Below are positions 35,203 through 43,868 of a DNA stretch of 50,741 nt, piece by piece (position 1 is the stretch's first letter; every line of letters starts with the position of its first letter). A program made the position numbers and the translations under genes. Origin of the DNA: Pirellulaceae bacterium (GTDB lineage: Bacteria > Planctomycetota > Planctomycetia > Pirellulales > Pirellulaceae). The stretch is from the NCBI GenBank assembly GCA_016784735.1, contig JADHUC010000030.1, positions 1-50,741 of the forward strand, read 5' to 3'. Below the pieces are notes generated by a model, which did not search any database, was not told the origin of the DNA, and saw only the letters and a program-made list of their open reading frames with translations.

Positions 35203-35383
35203 TGTCTGGGAGAACGATGACAACTTAGGGTGTGAATCCGGAAAGTGCTTCAAATCATCGGACCGTAACGCCTCGTCGAAACAAGAAGTTTCCGTGACAA
35301 CAGGCGATGCAACCTGTCGGACTCACGTAGAAGCGATCATCTAAACAACGCTGGGCAAGAAAGCCAATCCGCCGTTCTCTCTG

Positions 35384-36457
35384 TCAGGGGGTGCTTGGAG
35401 CGTGACCAACGCGACCGCTGATCTCCTGGCACATCGCCTGGAGGTTTTCGATGGGCGTGCCGGGGGATACGCCGCCCCCAGGCGAGACGAGCATCGGTCC
35501 CACGTCGGGCAGTCGAGCGAGCCCGTGTGCGGTGGCCTCGCGTACCTGGTCCGGTGTGCCGCGCACTAGTAGCTCCAACGGCGGTAGGTTGCCCATCAGC
35601 ACGATCTCCGGCCCCAGCAGCTCACGGGCACGGGCGAGGTCCGTTTCGTGCGAAAAGTTGAAAACGTCCATGCCGATCGTTGCCAGACCCGGGAAGACCT
35701 TCTCGTTCGGGGTATCGTTATGGAAGAAACGGATTAGCCCCTCGAATTCGTCAAAGATGCGTTTCAGCCGCGGAAGCCCAAACGTCTCGGCATCGTCCGG
35801 TCCCATCATGCCCACCAAGTCGTCAAGCACAAGCACACCAACCGGGTTATCCATGCGGTCAAGCTGCGCGCGCAGCCAGCGGATGCACAACTCGGTGGTC
35901 TTGTCGAACAATCGTTGGCAACGGTCGGCATCAAGTTGCGTTGCCATAAGGACCTCGGTCACACCCACAAGGTGCGACGCGATAGCCAGCGGGCCGCGGC
36001 AGGCGGCCATGCGTGGTGCAATGCCTAAATCCGTCAGCGGCCCTTTCATGCGTTCGTATTGCCTGAGTATGACGGGCATCAGACCGTCGGTCTCGGGATC
36101 GGGGACCGGCGCTGCGGCCAATCCCCCAAGATCGCCCGGATAGTGGTTCACGCCGGGTGGTTGGTGATCGGACCACTGGATTGGTACGCCCCAGCCGCTC
36201 GGTTCGGCGGTCATGCCTAGTTCGACCCACGAGCCGGGCACAAAGGCAACGCCCGGCAGGTCGCGCAGCACTTGTTCGTACACACGTAGCCAAGTGGATG
36301 GATCGTAGTAAAAATCGATCGTTCCAACACCGGCATAGGCCGGCAGCCAGGGCGAATCGATGATTAGCGCGGCCATCGTGTCGTCACGACGTCGGTCGCG
36401 GACCAGGGATAACAGTCGATCGAGCGTTTGCGGGTATGCGGTGATCGCTTCGTTCAT
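35384..36457 (-). CDS. Uroporphyrinogen decarboxylase (URO-D) family protein
   Basis: This 357-residue TIM-barrel protein belongs to the URO-D/MtaA/CmuA superfamily. It shows ACRGPLAIASHLVGVTEVLM, GLIRFFHNDTPNE, IGMDVFNFSHETDLARARE and IVLMGNLPPLELLVRGTPDQ, ending in SPGGGVSPGTPIENLQAM, where GGG-TP is a typical C-terminal signature. The true HemE N-terminal arginines for porphyrin binding are not seen. Planctomycetes encode many such paralogues, which probably act as methyltransferases or on unknown substrates. It sits upstream of no obvious operon partner; a GTAG-footed repeat pair lies between it and the oxidoreductase gene. Confidence 0.75.
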   Translation of the reverse strand: MNEAITAYPQTLDRLLSLVRDRRRDDTMAALIIDSPWLPAYAGVGTIDFYYDPSTWLRVYEQVLRDLPGVAFVPGSWVELGMTAEPSGWGVPIQWSDHQPPGVNHYPGDLGGLAAAPVPDPETDGLMPVILRQYERMKGPLTDLGIAPRMAACRGPLAIASHLVGVTEVLMATQLDADRCQRLFDKTTELCIRWLRAQLDRMDNPVGVLVLDDLVGMMGPDDAETFGLPRLKRIFDEFEGLIRFFHNDTPNEKVFPGLATIGMDVFNFSHETDLARARELLGPEIVLMGNLPPLELLVRGTPDQVREATAHGLARLPDVGPMLVSPGGGVSPGTPIENLQAMCQEISGRVGHAPSTP

Positions 36458-36510
36458 TCGTGCTTTGTCATTCGTTGAAAGTCAACCAAGCATTCGCGGC
36501 ACCGTCGTTC

Positions 36511-36577
36511 GTAGTGCCGCCTTCAGGCGGTTCGCTGCACCGATTCCGGCCCGGAAACCGCCTGAAGACGGCACTAC
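36511..36577. repeat. REP-like hairpin pair with GTAG feet (GCCGCC-TTCA family)
   Basis: Units 36511-36532 and 36556-36577 are inverted. Each begins GTAGTGCCG at its outer end and folds as GCCGCC-TTCA-GGCGGT or the same with one C-to-T change. It lies in the gap between the URO-D-family and oxidoreductase genes. Confidence 0.82.
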
Positions 36578-36586
36578 AAACCGGTA

Positions 36587-37771
36587 TCAGCCGTACGCCT
36601 TGACCGGCACCTCGGCGCCTTTGCGGGCGGCTGAAACGTACGCGGAGTAGATCGTGGAAATGCTGTCGGCGGCCAAATTCATATCGCTCTCGATCGAATC
36701 GCCGTAGGCCGCACAGCGATAGAATGCCTCCATCTCCTGCGGGTAGCCGGTGAAGAAGTCCTCGTCCGGGCTAGTGCACGCCCAGCCTTGTTTGGTTTCG
36801 ATCTTCTCGACCGTGTAGATATCTCTGAAGTTGGCGTCGACCGGGTTGTAGGTCTGCATCGCCGTGTTGGGGTTGATGTTGCAGAGCGAGCGATGGTTGT
36901 TGGCGCAGATCTCCAGCCAGTTGTGGATCCCGCCCAGCACGATGTCCGATGCGAATACGGTGGCGATCGTGTCGTCTTCGAACACGATGTGGATCATGCT
37001 GAAATCGTCGATGTCGTAGTAGTCGCAGCGGATGTGGCCCTCGTCGCGGAAATCGGGAACCTTGGTAATTGCGTGAGCGCGGGCGGAAACGGCTTTGGGC
37101 CGGATCGGCTTTCCGTCGCGGACCCTGCCTTCGACACGTTTCAGATACAAAGCTGCGCTCAGCGGGTGGCATCCCTTGCCGATCAGCACGCCGCCACCGC
37201 AGCGGGCCGCGTAGGCGTAATCGACCGAGTGCGAACCACTATGAGCCTCTTCGCCATGAATCCACAGAATCTGCGCCCCGGTCTTCTCCAGGATCTCCCT
37301 CTCCTTCTGGATCGCTGGCGAGTAGACCCAGTTCTCGGCGTACATCAGCCGGCCCTTCGAATTCCGTTCGGCTTCCAGCATTCGTTCGACGCTCGTCAGG
37401 GCCTGTTCGAGTGCCACCTCCATGTCCGCGTTGTCCCAGTGAAAATCGTCCGAACCGTCGCCGAAATAGCCGGTCAGCGGCTTTTCGCAAATGACGTGTT
37501 TGTCTGCCGCCAACGCGGCGACGGACACCGGCTCGTGAGCATAAGGCGGCGTGTTAACGTGCACCACGTCGACATTCGCGATCAACTCGTCCAGCGATTC
37601 GAACGCTTGGATTTCGCGCTTCTGGGCGAATGCCCTAGCCATGTCCATGTCCTTGGCATGCACGCCGATGACTTCCACGTTCGCGCCATAGACCTTCTCG
37701 ATCGCTTCGAAATGAAACGTCGCGCTGAACCCAGCGCCGACCAATCCACTGCGTACGGTTTTCTTTTGCAT
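36587..37771 (-). CDS. Gfo/Idh/MocA family oxidoreductase
   Basis: This 394-residue protein has the N-terminal Rossmann fold (SGLVGAGFSATFHFEAIE, the glycine-rich nucleotide loop) and the family's catalytic-lysine motif VICEKPLTG. A C-terminal alpha/beta domain follows, with GGGVLIGKGCHPLSAALYL as the characteristic GG-x-x-x-D/H-x-G-x-H-like region. Members oxidise or reduce sugars or sugar-like substrates with NAD(P); the substrate cannot be read from the sequence. It follows the Nramp-like transporter gene by 19 bases on the same strand and is probably co-transcribed with it. Confidence 0.88.
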   Translation of the reverse strand: MQKKTVRSGLVGAGFSATFHFEAIEKVYGANVEVIGVHAKDMDMARAFAQKREIQAFESLDELIANVDVVHVNTPPYAHEPVSVAALAADKHVICEKPLTGYFGDGSDDFHWDNADMEVALEQALTSVERMLEAERNSKGRLMYAENWVYSPAIQKEREILEKTGAQILWIHGEEAHSGSHSVDYAYAARCGGGVLIGKGCHPLSAALYLKRVEGRVRDGKPIRPKAVSARAHAITKVPDFRDEGHIRCDYYDIDDFSMIHIVFEDDTIATVFASDIVLGGIHNWLEICANNHRSLCNINPNTAMQTYNPVDANFRDIYTVEKIETKQGWACTSPDEDFFTGYPQEMEAFYRCAAYGDSIESDMNLAADSISTIYSAYVSAARKGAEVPVKAYG

Positions 37772-37790
37772 GACTGCTTTCTATTACTAC

Positions 37791-39428
37791 CTATTCCTTC
37801 TCTGGTTCGTCCGACGGTTTTTCGTCTGCCGGATCGGCCGAGGCGGAAGTGATACCGAATATCTCGCGAACCGTCTCGTTCTGTATCACTTTTTTGTTGA
37901 TCTGAATCAGCGATCCGATCGTTGCCACCAGCAGCGCGATGACCAACAGCGTGTTGAAGACAAAGCGGCTGAAGCCATGCCCCACGGCGTCGCCGATGTA
38001 GCTGCGTTTGTTATTCATGATCAGGAACGTCAAATAAGCGATCGGCAGCATGGTAAAGCAAACTGCGGACGCGGCGACCGGGAACCAGATCGGCAGCGAT
38101 GCGATAACGCCCAGCAAGCCAATCGCCGGGGCCAGAGCAAAGATCCGGAACCGCGACTTGGTTTGTTCCAGTCCCAGCATTTCACAGAATGTGAAACCGC
38201 AGACGACCATGTGTGTGCTGATCGCACCGCACGTCATCCCGATCAGCCCCAAATCGAAGATAATCCGACCCGCATTCACGCCAATCACGCCACCCAATGC
38301 CTTGGCGGCGCCTAGCGGCCGAATCGTCGTGTCCACCACGTCCGCACCCTGGTAAACTCCGCCCACCTTCATCGCGATAATCACCAACGACGTTACCAGC
38401 ACGAACGGGAGGAACATCGTCATACCGAGATCCCAGCGGGCGAGCTTTTTGTGGTCCTTGCCCCAACCTTTTTTCAATAGCGAGTAGGGATAGAGAAACG
38501 TCATGTTGATGCCAACCGCGGCGCCCAGCATGCCTAATACCTGCGTCACTGTCGTGCCATTCAAGCTGCCGTCGGCCGTAAAAAGGTTGGGGATGCCGTA
38601 CCAGCCGATGAAGCCCTTGAGGATCTCACCGGATTCCGCGATGACGACATTGATTTTGGCCACCACGACGATTCCGAACATGACCACGACCAAGGCGATG
38701 CAGCTTCGGAGAAACCACTCGTAAATGCGGACGCCCTTCGAATCGCCACCATAATTGAACACCGTCGTGATGTTCGTACAGAGGATCAGCAATCCGATCC
38801 CGAAGCTGATACACAGCCCTGCCGCGGTGAATCCCAGTCCCAACGGCGTCGAGTCCTTCTTGACCTGCTTCAGACTGGCTTCCGCTTCTCCGATTTTGGC
38901 TTTGTCTTCCGTTTTTTCCGCATCGGCAAGCGACGCGTTCGCATCGAGGACTTCCTGCGGTACGCTCACGACGTTGCCCAAGGCTCCCAGGTCACGCGCG
39001 GCCGACGCGGCTAGTCCGTACTGCGGAAAATGCCAGATGATGGACGACATGATCGTGCCCAGTGCCCAAAGGATCACAAGCCATTTGCCGATTTCACGGC
39101 CGAACGACTTGTACGGACGTTCGCCCGTCGTCAAGACCACGTTGCTCAGAGCTCCCAGCATCATCACGCCAAGAAACATGGCAACAGGTTGGACCCACAG
39201 CAGTTTGTATCCAAACGAAGCACCCGCGATGACCGACGCGGCCGCGCTGCCGGCACCAAGTGTCATAGCACTTTGGAGCAGTCCAGGACCGGTCCTTTTA
39301 ACGTATCCAATCGTACGTTCCCCAAACGGCTTGTTCTCCAGCTCGCGAAGCTCCTGCAACGCCTGATCCAGCCCATCGTCGCCCTGGCTCGCCTGCTCGG
39401 GGCGATCGTCTGATTGCTTCTCCGACAT
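37791..39428 (-). CDS. Divergent Nramp-like membrane transporter without the metal-binding motifs
   Basis: From ATG 39428 (AGGGAGCC upstream) it is a 545-residue protein with about eleven hydrophobic segments after an acidic 45-residue N-terminus. The first transmembrane region, RTGPGLLQSAMTLGAGSAAA, matches the Nramp TM1 line, but GAGS replaces the metal-ligand DPGN. What looks like TM6 (GAAVGINMTFLYPYSLLKKG) has INM where MPH is expected. A charged coiled insert (about residues 175-205, SLADAEKTEDKAKIGEAE) interrupts the membrane part. The fold is likely Nramp-like, but the cargo is probably not Mn or Fe. It may instead serve the co-transcribed oxidoreductase. Confidence 0.7.
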   Translation of the reverse strand: MSEKQSDDRPEQASQGDDGLDQALQELRELENKPFGERTIGYVKRTGPGLLQSAMTLGAGSAAASVIAGASFGYKLLWVQPVAMFLGVMMLGALSNVVLTTGERPYKSFGREIGKWLVILWALGTIMSSIIWHFPQYGLAASAARDLGALGNVVSVPQEVLDANASLADAEKTEDKAKIGEAEASLKQVKKDSTPLGLGFTAAGLCISFGIGLLILCTNITTVFNYGGDSKGVRIYEWFLRSCIALVVVMFGIVVVAKINVVIAESGEILKGFIGWYGIPNLFTADGSLNGTTVTQVLGMLGAAVGINMTFLYPYSLLKKGWGKDHKKLARWDLGMTMFLPFVLVTSLVIIAMKVGGVYQGADVVDTTIRPLGAAKALGGVIGVNAGRIIFDLGLIGMTCGAISTHMVVCGFTFCEMLGLEQTKSRFRIFALAPAIGLLGVIASLPIWFPVAASAVCFTMLPIAYLTFLIMNNKRSYIGDAVGHGFSRFVFNTLLVIALLVATIGSLIQINKKVIQNETVREIFGITSASADPADEKPSDEPEKE

Positions 39429-39684
39429 ACTTGGCTCCCTGTCTTTCTCCGCTGGCATCTTTGACGCAATGTCACAGTTTGGGGTATTTTTCTCCGTTGT
39501 ACAAGCACCGCAAAAGCTTACTCAGCCATGGTTTCCGGTGCAGACCACTTAATTCGGCTGGCACCTTAGATAGGGCATTTGCGTCGGGGCCCTTGATTAT
39601 TGGTCCCGAAAACCGACACAATATCGTCCGGGACAGGATTCCGCAAAAACTAGCGCGGGAGATGGTTCGAGTCCGACTTCGTAC

Positions 39685-39712
39685 GATGCGCACATGATGG
39701 GCGCATCTTTTT
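39685..39712 (+). terminator. Terminator-like hairpin in the citrate synthase leader region
   Basis: Stem GATGCGC / GCGCATC with a 9-base loop is followed at once by TTTTT on the plus strand. No plus-strand gene lies upstream in this gap, so it would end a short unannotated RNA or act within the citrate synthase leader. Confidence 0.45.
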
Positions 39713-39713
39713 A

Positions 39714-39787
39714 GGGTGGGCCAAGTCTTTTCGGTCCACCGGCTGGTTGCCTGGCGACTTGTAGGGCTGCGAATACTTGGCCCACCC
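39714..39787. repeat. Inverted repeat GGGTGGGCCAAGT, upstream of citrate synthase
   Basis: Perfect 13-base arms at 39714-39726 and 39775-39787 (GGGTGGGCCAAGT and its complement) surround a 48-base spacer. It looks like one more intergenic palindromic element of this genome. Confidence 0.75.
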
Positions 39788-39837
39788 CACTCGGTTGCCG
39801 CCCAGCCGTGCCTAATCCGTCAAAGTGGAGTGACCAC

Positions 39838-41136
39838 ATGAGCAAAGAAACTGACAAACCGACTCAGATGGCTCGGTTGATCTTGCCCGAGAAAGAGGTA
39901 GAGCTTCCGATCGTCATTGGTACCGAGGATGAACACGCAATCGACATCACGAATCTGCGCGCAGACACGGGCTATATCACGCTCGACGATGGTTACCGCA
40001 ATACAGGTTCCGTGAAATCGGACATCACGTACATCGATGGCGAGCAAGGGATTCTTCGCTATCGGGGCATTCCGATCGAACAGCTTGCCGAGCATTCCAC
40101 GTTTGTCGAAACGGCCATGCTGCTGATCAACGGCGAATTGCCCTCCAGGGAAAACCTGGCACAGTTCCGGGCGTCGCTGACTGAGCACGAGATGATCCAT
40201 GAAGGAATGCGTCACAGCTTTGCCGGTGTCCCGCCCAGCGGGCATCCGATGGCGACGTTGTCCGCCATGATCAACACGCTCTCGTGCTACAACACGGACG
40301 TGATGCGCATGGAAGACGAACTCACCTTCGAGAATGCAGCCGCCCGTTTGATGTCGAAGATCCGCACGGTGGCCGCGGCCGCTTTCAAGACCTCCGTGGG
40401 GGAGCCGATGATGTATCCCCACCCGGAACTGAGCTACTGCCGCAATTTCCTTCACATGATGTTCTCGATACCGTACAAGGACTACGAACCGGATCCTGAC
40501 GAGGTCCGTGCGTTGCGGCTCTTCTTGATCCTCCACGCCGATCATGAACAAAACTGCTCGACGGCAACCGTGCGGATGGTCGGTTCTTCGGGCGCAAACC
40601 TGTTTGCCTCGTGTGCGGCCGGCGTCTGCGCATTGTGGGGACCGCTGCACGGCGGGGCTAACGTGATGGTCGTTGAGCAGTTGGAGCGGATTCACAAGTT
40701 GGGCATGACTGTGGAACAGCTTGTCGAGCGGGTAAAGCGAAAGGAAGAACGGTTGTACGGCTTCGGCCATGCCGTGTACAAGAGCTACGATCCGCGGGCT
40801 CACATTCTGCGAGATCACGCGCCGAAAGTGCTTTCGAAGCTGACCGTGAATGACCCCTTGCTGAATATCGCCCGCCGTATGGAGGAGACGGCTTTGAACG
40901 ATGATTACTTCGTCAGCCGCAATCTGTACCCCAACGTTGATTTCTACTCCGGCGTGCTGCTGCGAGCGATGGGGATCCCGGTAAACATGTACACGGTGAT
41001 GTTCGCCATCGGACGTTTGCCCGGGTGGATTGCCCATTGGAAGGAGGTCCACGACGGAGAGACCCGCATCAACCGACCGCGTCAGGTTTACATGGGGGCG
41101 GTCAAACGCGATTACGTCCCCGTCGATCAAAGGTAG
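39838..41136 (+). CDS. gltA: Citrate synthase (type II)
   Basis: This 432-residue enzyme condenses oxaloacetate with acetyl-CoA in the TCA cycle. The catalytic triad is present: H271 in WGPLHGGAN, H311 in GFGHAVYKSYDPRA and D368 in NVDFYSG. The N-terminal domain (DGYRNTGSVKSDITYIDGEQ, GILRYRGIPIEQLAE) and length are those of the hexameric, proteobacterial-like type II. ATG 39838 is chosen for its GGAG 8 bases upstream and the usual N-terminus. It is convergent with the lipoprotein gene and is probably transcribed alone. Confidence 0.96.
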   Translation: MSKETDKPTQMARLILPEKEVELPIVIGTEDEHAIDITNLRADTGYITLDDGYRNTGSVKSDITYIDGEQGILRYRGIPIEQLAEHSTFVETAMLLINGELPSRENLAQFRASLTEHEMIHEGMRHSFAGVPPSGHPMATLSAMINTLSCYNTDVMRMEDELTFENAAARLMSKIRTVAAAAFKTSVGEPMMYPHPELSYCRNFLHMMFSIPYKDYEPDPDEVRALRLFLILHADHEQNCSTATVRMVGSSGANLFASCAAGVCALWGPLHGGANVMVVEQLERIHKLGMTVEQLVERVKRKEERLYGFGHAVYKSYDPRAHILRDHAPKVLSKLTVNDPLLNIARRMEETALNDDYFVSRNLYPNVDFYSGVLLRAMGIPVNMYTVMFAIGRLPGWIAHWKEVHDGETRINRPRQVYMGAVKRDYVPVDQR

Positions 41137-41154
41137 CGGCAACCCCGCTAAGGA

Positions 41155-42024
41155 TCAGCGGGTGGCACGCATTCCCTGCGAATCCGAGGTGCGGGGCGTC
41201 CAGCCTCGGGCGACTCGGCCTGGTGGTCGAATCGTGATTAGGCGGTCGGCTTCCAGCTTCCGGCCATCGTCGGTGTGATAACGCACAAACAAATGCAGGC
41301 GTTCGTTGTCTGGCGGGGCACCGGACCAGGGAATGCGAAAGAACAGCCCGCGGTCCAGCGAATCGGATCGCAGGACTTCGCCGGCCACGTCTTTGTCGAA
41401 GACCCAACTGGCGTAGCGTGCCGCCTCGCCATCCTTCGCCGGGTCCAGAAGCACGATCGTGACTTCCGCGGCTTTGGGGACAAAGACTCTGTCCTTGTTG
41501 CGAGGTTCGATCATGACCGAAAGGCCGTCGTCGCCGGGCTGGCGGTCGAAATCCTCGCCGCCGGTAAGACGCGGGTTGATGTAGATGAACTCGACGCGTT
41601 CGTCCACGTCCGCAACCGTCGGCTCGGACGAGTCATGGTAGGCGACGTGTCGTCCGGATATCCCCACGCTTGGTTGCGTCCGCGCCTCTGTCGCTGCTGG
41701 CTCCGGTACGGCTGGCGCGGCGGACTCTCCTGTCCCGTCCTCCAACTCCGGTGGCATTTCGATGTTCGGCGAGAAATCGAAGTCGTCCATGGGCTCGTCG
41801 AGATCTGAGTGTCGCTCGCCGATACCGCTTTTCTGGCTCGCCCGATATTCCTCCAGTTCCTCCAGGGCTCGTTCGTAGTCGTACTCGAGTTCGTACACCC
41901 TGTCTTCCAAGACGCGTTTCTCGGTATTCAGCATCTCCAGATACGCGTCCATGTACGCATCGCGACGACAACCCGCCGTAGCGAGACATACAAGAACGAA
42001 AGCGGTGAGATAGCGAAAATCCAT
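41155..42024 (-). CDS. Putative lipoprotein with coiled-coil segment
   Basis: From ATG 42024 (GCGGAA upstream) the product is 289 residues. It opens with MDFRYLTAFVLVCLATAGC, a type II signal peptide with a lipobox ending at the modified Cys. A charged coiled coil follows (LNTEKRVLEDRVYELEYDYE), then an acidic, Pro/Glu-rich linker, then a C-terminal beta-rich domain with ITIRPP near the end. The architecture is that of planctomycete lipoproteins of unknown function. It is convergent with citrate synthase, 18 bases apart. Confidence 0.65.
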   Translation of the reverse strand: MDFRYLTAFVLVCLATAGCRRDAYMDAYLEMLNTEKRVLEDRVYELEYDYERALEELEEYRASQKSGIGERHSDLDEPMDDFDFSPNIEMPPELEDGTGESAAPAVPEPAATEARTQPSVGISGRHVAYHDSSEPTVADVDERVEFIYINPRLTGGEDFDRQPGDDGLSVMIEPRNKDRVFVPKAAEVTIVLLDPAKDGEAARYASWVFDKDVAGEVLRSDSLDRGLFFRIPWSGAPPDNERLHLFVRYHTDDGRKLEADRLITIRPPGRVARGWTPRTSDSQGMRATR

Positions 42025-42192
42025 TTCCGCCACTTGGGCAACGAGCCGATGGACACACAGAGATGCGGCGGCAGAGATTAGGAAGAAACGGCAGTTAGCA
42101 CAAGACGAGCCCGACCCATTCGCGTAGTTTATTCCTGCAAAAAGCAGGCGAATTGGCTCGCAGAGGGCAGCGTTGATCGCAGCGTCGGCAAT

Positions 42193-42262
42193 GTGGGGCA
42201 CGTTTCCAACGTGCCAATGGCTGTAAGTTATAGAGCTACGGCACGTTAGAAACGTGCCCCAC
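42193..42262. repeat. Paired GGCACGTT hairpins, GTGG-footed family (copy 2)
   Basis: Units 42193-42215 and 42240-42262 match those at 8780-8849, including the GTGG foot and inverted arrangement. One loop reads TCC instead of TCT. It lies in the 356-base gap 42025-42380 between the lipoprotein and clpP genes; the rest of that gap shows nothing recognisable. Confidence 0.85.
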
Positions 42263-42380
42263 GTACGAGCATTGCCAGCATTTGTCCGAGTTGTGATCGA
42301 GCCCCAAGAGACGGACAGGCGGAGCCGCCATTTCGGCTGTTTGCGCATAGGCCGCAGAGTAGCTGTTTCCCCGCGACTGC

Positions 42381-42974
42381 CTATGTCGGCAATTCCATGC
42401 TTTCGATGACGTTGTCGACGAGACCGTAGTCCTTCGCTTCGTCGGCGGACATGAAGCAATCACGATCCGTGTCCTGCTCGATCTTCTCCATCGTGTGACC
42501 GGTGTGTTTGATGAGGATCTCGTTCATTCGTATCTTGATCCTCTGGAGTTCGCGGGCGTGGATCATGATCTCTTCGGCGCTTCCCTGCATGCCGGCCAGC
42601 GGCTGGTGAATCATAATCCGGGTGTTCGGCAACGCGTGCCTTTTCCCTTTGGTACCAGCGGTCAGCAGGATAGCACCCATCGATGCCGCTTGCCCGATGC
42701 AGTACGTGGCCACATCGCAGGTGACGAACTGCATCGTGTCGTAAATCGCAAGGCCGGCGGTGATGCTTCCGCCCGGCGAGTTGACGTACAGGTGGATGTC
42801 CGACTTGGGATCGTCCGACTGCAGAAACAGCATCTGCGCCACTACTGCGTTGGCGACTTCGTCGTTTACGGCCGAGCCCAGGAAGACAATACGATCCTTC
42901 AGCAGGCGGCTGTAGATATCGTACGCCCGCTCTTCTCGGCCGCTTTTCTCGACAACGTAGGGAATCAATGGCAT
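42381..42974 (-). CDS. clpP: ATP-dependent Clp protease proteolytic subunit ClpP (second copy in operon)
   Basis: From ATG 42974 this is a 197-residue ClpP of standard length, starting [20 protein letters not shown]. The serine-protease triad is complete: S98 in GQAASMGA, H123 in MIHQPLAG and D172 in DTDRDCFM. It forms the barrel protease fed by ClpX or ClpA. It is the last gene of a tig-clpP-clpP run on the minus strand, 56 bases after the other clpP. The more canonical sequence around the active Ser makes it the likely housekeeping subunit. Confidence 0.95.
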   Translation of the reverse strand: MPLIPYVVEKSGREERAYDIYSRLLKDRIVFLGSAVNDEVANAVVAQMLFLQSDDPKSDIHLYVNSPGGSITAGLAIYDTMQFVTCDVATYCIGQAASMGAILLTAGTKGKRHALPNTRIMIHQPLAGMQGSAEEIMIHARELQRIKIRMNEILIKHTGHTMEKIEQDTDRDCFMSADEAKDYGLVDNVIESMELPT

Positions 42975-43030
42975 GGCAACTACGATCTCCGCAAATAACG
43001 TACGATGGGACGGCACGCCTACTGTCTGCT

Positions 43031-43669
43031 TCAGCTTTCGGCCGCTTCCTCCTCCTCGTCAACCTCCACGGGTGGTTTGCTGAGAATCTCGTCGACCAGC
43101 CCGTACTTTTTTGCCTCGTTGGCATTCAAAAAGAAATCTCGATCCGTATCTTTCGCGATCGTTTCGATGGATTGTTCGGTGTGCTTGGCCAGTATTTCGT
43201 TGAGCATTTCGCGGTTGCGAAGAATCTCTTGCGCCTGGATTTCGATGTCGCTGACTTGTCCGCTGACGCCACCGTAAGGCTGGTGCAACATGACACGCGC
43301 GTGAGGCAACGCAAATCGCTTGCCTTTGGTACCGCCGCATAACAACACGGCAGCGCCACTAGCAGCCTGTCCGACACAGTAGGTAGAAATCGGACAGGTG
43401 AGGACTTGCATCGTATCGTAAATCGCCAACGTGGCCACGACGTCTCCGCCCGGCGAATTCAGATAGAAGTGGATGTCCTTGCGCCGATTCTCGCTCTGGA
43501 GATACAGCAGCTTCATGACGACTTCGTTGGCGTTGCCGGTGTAGATTTCACCCTGCAGGAAGACGATCCGGTTTTCCAGCAACAAGTCACCAAGCGTCAA
43601 CTGGCGTTGCCGTTGGTACGACTGATACGTGTACGAATCAAAAATCGATTCCGGCATGTTTCCGCTCAT
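43031..43669 (-). CDS. clpP: ATP-dependent Clp protease proteolytic subunit ClpP (first copy in operon)
   Basis: This 212-residue ClpP paralogue has triad residues S104 in [12 protein letters not shown]129 in MLHQPYGG and D178 in DTDRDFF. The usual Met after the catalytic Ser is replaced (SGAA instead of SMGA), and an acidic tail ([12 protein letters not shown]) ends the protein. Planctomycetes often carry paired clpP genes that may form mixed barrels, as known for ClpP1/ClpP2 in actinobacteria. It lies between tig and the second clpP. ATG 43669 is used; M5 is an alternative. Confidence 0.93.
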   Translation of the reverse strand: MSGNMPESIFDSYTYQSYQRQRQLTLGDLLLENRIVFLQGEIYTGNANEVVMKLLYLQSENRRKDIHFYLNSPGGDVVATLAIYDTMQVLTCPISTYCVGQAASGAAVLLCGGTKGKRFALPHARVMLHQPYGGVSGQVSDIEIQAQEILRNREMLNEILAKHTEQSIETIAKDTDRDFFLNANEAKKYGLVDEILSKPPVEVDEEEEAAES

Positions 43670-43776
43670 GCTTTGTCGTTCCCTTTCAATCGTGTCTGAT
43701 GGCAGCCCTGTCTGTAAACGTTAGACAGATACCGCACAGCGAAGCGATCCGTTCGCAGCGTCAACTTGCGTTGGCC

Positions 43777-43849
43777 GTAGCTGAATTCGCAAGAATTCAG
43801 GAGATTCCAACTATCTCAAGACTGCCTGAATTCTTGCGAATTCAGCTAC
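43777..43849. repeat. REP-like hairpin pair with GTAG feet and GCAA loops (copy 2)
   Basis: Units 43777-43800 and 43826-43849 are inverted and identical: GTAG, stem CTGAATTC, loop GCAA, stem GAATTCAG. The architecture is that of the pair at 24482-24546, with a completely different stem. It lies between tig and the first clpP. Confidence 0.9.
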
Positions 43850-43868
43850 ACAGCGGTCGCCCACCCAA

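Larger units (their letters stand above)
39429..39837. other. Gene-free region between the divergent transporter and citrate synthase genes
   Basis: This 409-base region must contain promoters for both divergent genes. It holds a terminator-like hairpin (39685-39712) and a 13-base inverted repeat (39714-39787). I see no coding sequence with family similarity in it. Confidence 0.55.

Noticed and set aside
35384-36457. True HemE of haem biosynthesis
   Set aside because: The N-terminal porphyrin-binding motif of HemE is not seen, and no other haem gene lies nearby.
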